From positions 1 to 64,000 of the forward strand of contig JAXGYO010000004.1 of NCBI GenBank assembly GCA_040772225.1: a DNA stretch of 64,000 nucleotides, given 5' to 3'. The notes beneath the pieces were generated by a model. It was given only the letters and a program-made list of their open reading frames with translations, made no database searches and was not told the origin of the DNA. The DNA comes from JAAYED01 sp040772225 (GTDB taxonomy: Bacteria; Chloroflexota; Anaerolineae; UBA1429). Positions 60,462 through 64,000 of this stretch are shown here, in pieces (positions within the stretch are counted from its first letter, which is position 1; each line of letters starts with the position of its first letter). The position numbers were made by a program, and so were the translations under genes.

Positions 60462-61460
60462 CTACCCCGCCGGCTTGATGTCGATCACCGGGCTGCCGTC
60501 CCAGGCGTCCAGGCCGGCGACGACCAGGGCGTACGGCTCAACCGCCAGGATCTCCACCCGTGTGACGCCGATGGGCGAGAGCCGTCGCGGGCTGCGCAGG
60601 CTGAATACACCCGTGGGAGGATTGCGTGGATCGCCGAACCGCCGCTGCTGCAGAGGCACGATCTCGGGAGAGCGGTGGAAGTAGAACAGCACATCGACGC
60701 TGTGGCCGGCCGCCAGGCCGAGCAGCGCGTCCGCATAGGCCGGGTCGATCTCCAGCCGCGAGCGCGCGCTGCGCACCCGCGGGGGCGAATCGGGCGAAAG
60801 TTCGTTGCGCACCACACCGATCGCCGTGACGGCCAATCCCTCCGCCGGGCGCGCGGGCGCACAGGCTGCGCACAGGCGCCGTCCGTCCACGTCCGTCAGC
60901 CGCGAGGCCATCACCAGCGCGCCGCAAGCGTCGCACGCTACCGAGGGCTCCATGCGCGCGTGGGGCGGAGCCGGATAGTTTTCGAGCGTCTCAATGCGGA
61001 AAAGCGTCTCCAGCGGGCGCTCCAGGACCGCGTATCCGCGCCCCTCCCACAGCGTCGTGTAGGTCGCGCGATCCGCGGCGCTGGCGTTGCCCGCCCGAAT
61101 GCGGCCGACCAGCGCCTTTTGCTCCGCGGTCATGTCGTCGGGCTGCGGCAGGCAGGTCATTCGGATAGCCAAACCGTTCCGACGGTCGCTGTCAGAACGT
61201 CTGAGGAAGGTATACACGTTGCGGCACCGGTCCAGGTGGATCAGGTTGCCCTTGCCGTAGGTGCAGCCCAGGATGACCTGGATGGCATCCGCGGCGCAGT
61301 TGGCGGCCTCGATGATCGCGACCAACTCCTCGTCCTCGGCACGCCCGCCCAGGCGCTCGAGCACCGCTTCGGACAGGCGGATGCCGGTGGCCAGCCCGGG
61401 GCAAAAGTGACCGTGAAAGGCGATGACATCAGGAACGTTGATGACCGGATGGGTATACAC
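60462..61460 (-). CDS. FmdE-TsaA fusion protein
   Basis: A 332-residue two-domain protein. The N-terminal about 160 residues are an FmdE-type domain (FHGHFCPGLATGIRLSEAVL, QVILGCTYGKGN). A zinc-ribbon follows (CDACG...CAAC, residues about 178-200). The C-terminal about 125 residues are TsaA/TrmO-like (AIGVVRNELSP, FYFHRS, TGVFSLRSPRRLSPIGVTRV, DGSPVIDIKP). TrmO methylates threonylcarbamoyl-adenosine in tRNA using SAM; FmdE-like proteins are linked to molybdenum/tungsten enzymes. The GTG start has AAGGAG upstream. Confidence 0.85.
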   Translation of the reverse strand: MYTHPVINVPDVIAFHGHFCPGLATGIRLSEAVLERLGGRAEDEELVAIIEAANCAADAIQVILGCTYGKGNLIHLDRCRNVYTFLRRSDSDRRNGLAIRMTCLPQPDDMTAEQKALVGRIRAGNASAADRATYTTLWEGRGYAVLERPLETLFRIETLENYPAPPHARMEPSVACDACGALVMASRLTDVDGRRLCAACAPARPAEGLAVTAIGVVRNELSPDSPPRVRSARSRLEIDPAYADALLGLAAGHSVDVLFYFHRSPEIVPLQQRRFGDPRNPPTGVFSLRSPRRLSPIGVTRVEILAVEPYALVVAGLDAWDGSPVIDIKPAG

Positions 61461-61706
61461 GCGGCTCCTTGTCCTGGTTAGCGCGGATCTGATGTAATGA
61501 CCATAGCCATCAGGCCGATCCTGTCAAAGGCTGACCCACGGCCAGCTCCAGGCGCACGGCGCCTGTACAGAAGAGGTAAATCCGGGTATGCTCAAGGCAG
61601 ATCCGGGCCGCCCTGCTTCCCCATCGCTCGTGAACGGCCTCCGGCCCCGCCCGCGCCGCCAGCGCGTCGTCCTGTCACCGCCGGCGAAAGAGAGGAGTCC
61701 CCTGGT

Positions 61707-61983
61707 TTAAATATCTACAAAGACTGCCGTAATCCCGTCCTCCCGCCCTATGTGCACATCGCCGACCCGGAAGCCCATGTCATGCCCGATGGCCGCCTGT
61801 ATGTCTATGGGTCCTGGGACCGGATCGACGAAACGTATTGCAGCCGGCAGTACCGCGTGTTTTCTACGGCCAGCATGGTGGACTGGACCGACCACGGCGT
61901 CTCGTTCGATGCTCAGGATGTCCCCTGGATGAACGACCCCGATGCGCCGCGCTATCCCCACGGCGAGGGACTTGCTGTACGGC
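61707..61983 (+). pseudogene. GH43-family glycosidase, N-terminal fragment
   Basis: YKDCRNPVLPPYVHIADPEA, then DGRLYVYGSWDR and FSTASMVDWTDHGVSFDAQ, is the first blade of a GH43 arabinofuranosidase/xylosidase, including the catalytic-base Asp of IADPEAH. Similarity stops at about residue 92 of a normally 300-500 residue enzyme, just before an octamer array. No good start codon is present. Confidence 0.8.
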
Positions 61984-62005
61984 GTGACGGTGGCGTAGGG
62001 CGCGG

Positions 62006-62045
62006 CAACGTGCCAACGTGTGAACGTGCGAACGTTGGAGCGTTG
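62006..62045. repeat. Octamer tandem repeat (GAACGTGC)
   Basis: Five 8-bp units: CAACGTGC, CAACGTGT, GAACGTGC, GAACGTTG, GAGCGTTG; directly after the GH43 break point, and followed by three GGACCAT-type heptamers (62058-62078). Confidence 0.8.
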
Positions 62046-62142
62046 AGGCCCGACGACGGCCCATAGACCATGGACCCTTCTGTCATCTGCAATCAGAAGT
62101 CTGTAACCTGAAACCTGAAACCCCTGTTCCGCCGGAGGCTCT

Positions 62143-62952
62143 ATGCCCGACAACCTCACTGCCCTCCACCGCGAGACCGGCCGCACGTGGGATGTCACCG
62201 CTGCACTCTATGAGCGCGACGAGGCGCGCGACATCGAGCGCCTGCGCGCCGGCTGGACCTCGATCCTGCCCGCGGAGGAGCCGCTGCTGCGCGAACACCT
62301 GCCCTGCGGGCGCGCCCTGCATCTGCAGTGCGCCGGCGGCACCGACACGCTCTCCCTCTGGAAACTGGGCGCCCGGCTGGTCGTCGGCGTCGACATCTCC
62401 GAGCGCATGATCGCCGTCGCCCGGCGCAAGGCCTCGGCCCTGGGCGCGCCGGCGACCTTTATCGCCTGCGACGTGCTGGATACGCCCCACTCCTTCGACC
62501 GGACCGTAAACCTGCTCTATACGGGCAAGGGCGCCCTGCCCTGGATGATGGACCTGGATGCCTGGGCGGCCGTGGTCGCCCGCCTGCTGGCTCCCAAAGG
62601 GTGCCTGTTCGTGCACGAGGGCCACCCGCTGGACTGGGTCTGGGACCTGGACGCGGAGGACTATCGCCTGAGCGCGCGCACCGGCAGCTATTTCCAGCAG
62701 GAGCCGGTGGCCGACCGCAACTGGCCCGCCACGGCGGACGTAGTGCAGGAGCGTGCCGCTGAGGAAGAGCTGCATGTCCACGAGCATCAGTGGACCCTGG
62801 GCCAGATCGTGACCGCCGTCGCGGATGCGGGTCTGCACATCGAGCGCCTGGTCGAGCACCCCGAGCCCTTCTGGGACCAGTTCCCGCACCTGCGACCCGA
62901 GCTGATCCCGCTTCTGCCGCACTCCTTTACGCTGGTGGCGAGCAGGGGCTAG
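62143..62952 (+). CDS. Class I SAM-dependent methyltransferase
   Basis: A 269-residue methyltransferase. Motif I is degenerate (LHLQCAGGTDTLSLWKLGA), motif II is VVGVDISERMIAVARRKA, followed by FIACDVLD and a FDRTVNLLYTGKGALPWM motif IV region. The C-terminal HEHQWTLGQIVTAVADAGLHI is typical of small-molecule methyltransferases. GGAGG precedes the ATG. The substrate is unknown. Confidence 0.85.
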   Translation: MPDNLTALHRETGRTWDVTAALYERDEARDIERLRAGWTSILPAEEPLLREHLPCGRALHLQCAGGTDTLSLWKLGARLVVGVDISERMIAVARRKASALGAPATFIACDVLDTPHSFDRTVNLLYTGKGALPWMMDLDAWAAVVARLLAPKGCLFVHEGHPLDWVWDLDAEDYRLSARTGSYFQQEPVADRNWPATADVVQERAAEEELHVHEHQWTLGQIVTAVADAGLHIERLVEHPEPFWDQFPHLRPELIPLLPHSFTLVASRG

Positions 62953-62994
62953 CCCGTCGCCCATAAGGGGCGCGGGCGGCTCGAAAGCCGGTTG

Positions 62995-63240
62995 TACTCC
63001 GCGACGGACGGACCGCCGACATTCCTGTCGGCTCCGACTGTCGGCTTGCGCCCTGTGGAGGCAGACTCGCATACTGTATATGATGGCTACGGGTCGCCCC
63101 CGGACTGGTTCAGCGTTCCCTGGAGCGCGGGTTCCTACCCGAACGGGCCATGTAGCCCGCTCCGAGCCACGACAAGCGGGGTACCCTGCCCCAGCGGCGG
63201 TCAGGGAACCTCCGCTGGGGCGCGGCGCAGCCGCCAGGTC
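62995..63240. repeat. REP-like hairpins
   Basis: One GGACCGC-led GCCGACA-TTCC-TGTCGGC copy (about 63013-63035) and GCGGGTTCCTACCCG- and CCAGCGGCGGTCAGGG-type inverted segments. No gene. Confidence 0.6.
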
Positions 63241-63745
63241 AGGAGCCGACAGGAATGTCGGCGGTCCAGGCGGTCCGTAGCCTGGGCTTGCGGGTCGCTC
63301 TGAACACCAAAGCACGGTACTCTGCCAAGGTCCCCATGGGGCGCAGACATAGGACAGCCTGCTTCAGGATGCCATTGTCCGCGGGGCGGCTGCGCCGCCG
63401 GGTTCGGAGCCGACAGGAATGTCGGCGGTCCAGACGCTCCTGGTCCGTGGCCCATTGCCAGCCACGCACACCAGAGCAGTGCTCTGCGGCGCGTCCGATG
63501 GGGCGCGGACATAGGACAGCCTGCCTCAGGATGCCATTGTCCGCGGGGCGGCGCAGCCGCCGGGTCAGGAGCCGACAGGAATGTCGGCGGTCCAGACGCT
63601 CCTGCTGAGTGGGCTTGTGGTTCGCTCCGAACACGAAAGCGCGGTGCTCTGCCAAGGCTCCCAGGGGCCGCAGCAGCAGGTCCTCGATGATGCGGGCGTA
63701 GCGATAGCAGGAAAGCAAGCCGACAGGAATGTCGGCGGTCCAGGC
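63241..63745. repeat. REP cluster in a 161-bp duplication
   Basis: Four GCCGACA-GGAA-TGTCGGC copies (about 63246, 63413, 63574, 63719), all in the same orientation. The sequence between them (GACATAGGACAGCCTGC, ATGCCATTGTCCGCGGGGCG) is duplicated with a period of about 161 bp. The cluster interrupts an aminoglycoside-phosphotransferase-like gene. Confidence 0.8.
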
Positions 63746-64000
63746 GCTCCTGCTGAGTGGGCTTGTGCTTCGCTCCGGCGTACATCAGGTCGCGCTCGCG
63801 CGGCGCCCGCAGGGGGGCGTCCCAGTCCACGAGGTGGAGCCCGCCCGCGGCATCCACCAGCACGTTGCCGGCGTGCAGGTCCGTGTGGCAGACCACCAGC
63901 GGCCGCCCAGACAATCCGTCCGGCCCTCTCGGACCGGACGGATTTGCGCGGTGATATCGCGTTTCGAGCCTGAGTTGTGGCTCAGGGCATCGGGGCGCCC
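63623..64000 (-). pseudogene. Aminoglycoside phosphotransferase-like gene, broken by REP (runs off window)
   Basis: Upstream part: LVVCHTDLHAGNVLVDAAGG (catalytic HxDxxxxN) and LVDWDAPLRAPRERDLMYAG (DxD metal motif). A REP insertion then intervenes at about 63717-63773. The expected C-terminal helix resumes in another frame as CYRYARIIEDLLLRPL, followed by more REP copies. The N-terminal domain lies beyond the window end. Kinase activity should be lost. Confidence 0.75.

Noticed and set aside
1..64000. tRNA, rRNA and other standard RNA genes
   Set aside because: I looked for cloverleaf-like and rRNA-like sequence by eye on both strands and saw none; a covariance search could still reveal one.

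Overview
The window is GC-rich bacterial chromosome. It most resembles an Anaerolineae/Caldilineae-type member of the Chloroflexota. This is inferred from the gene mix: PxKF-domain secreted protein, multi-pass ArnT/GT39-like proteins with beta-sandwich tails, several FecCD/MacAB-type ABC systems, a tungsten aldehyde:ferredoxin oxidoreductase, sulfatase, CE15 and GH43 functions. No rRNA, tRNA or CRISPR array was recognised. Promoters of the TTGACx-17-TAxxxT type are easy to find, so the housekeeping sigma factor is conventional.

Layout. 0-5.4 kb: PxKF secreted protein, GyrI-like protein, ZIP metal transporter, and a Gfo/Idh oxidoreductase plus sugar isomerase pair. 5.4-9.2 kb: arsR-acr3 arsenite efflux, then a repeat cluster and a sulfatase. 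9.2-20 kb: a GT39-like protein between a flavodoxin tail and a frameshifted flavodoxin, a URO-D-type methyltransferase, a degV-plsY operon, a frameshifted MFS transporter and a second GT39-like protein. 20-26 kb: aldehyde:ferredoxin oxidoreductase, a dense repeat zone, nitroreductase, a REP-associated transposase (RAYT) and a chromate transporter. 26-33 kb: DUF559 nuclease and a Type III restriction-modification system whose mod and res genes are split by a 168-bp repeat cassette, then a methyltransferase and a four-helix-bundle protein. 33.8-38.2 kb: FecCD-type ABC importer whose binding protein carries an extra N-terminal domain, plus a lipoprotein made of that domain alone; both have the same structured 5' leader. 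38.4-41.8 kb: broken genes, a THEP1-like NTPase and a second RAYT. 41.8-51.3 kb: beta-lactamase-like hydrolase, Cys-less rhodanese lipoprotein, two overlapping GT39-like genes, ECF sigma plus DUF4367 membrane protein. 51.5-57.1 kb: uvrA fragment, MacA/MacB-like exporter and a NarL-type two-component system. 57.7-64 kb: CE15 esterase, a 1.3-kb hairpin array, an FmdE-TsaA fusion, GH43 remnant, methyltransferase and an aminoglycoside-phosphotransferase remnant cut by repeats.

The two most interesting things are not ordinary genes. First, the 37.2-38.2 kb leaders share a closing stem, a GAAA-capped hairpin with compensatory changes and a conserved purine strand, and one has a clear Shine-Dalgarno-sequestering alternative: a candidate riboswitch whose class I cannot name. 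Second, the intergenic space holds a superfamily of short hairpin repeats that mostly begin GGACCGC (several stem families, two RAYT transposases beside arrays), together with tandem heptamer and octamer arrays. These repeats sit at the break points of several truncated genes and inside the restriction operon.
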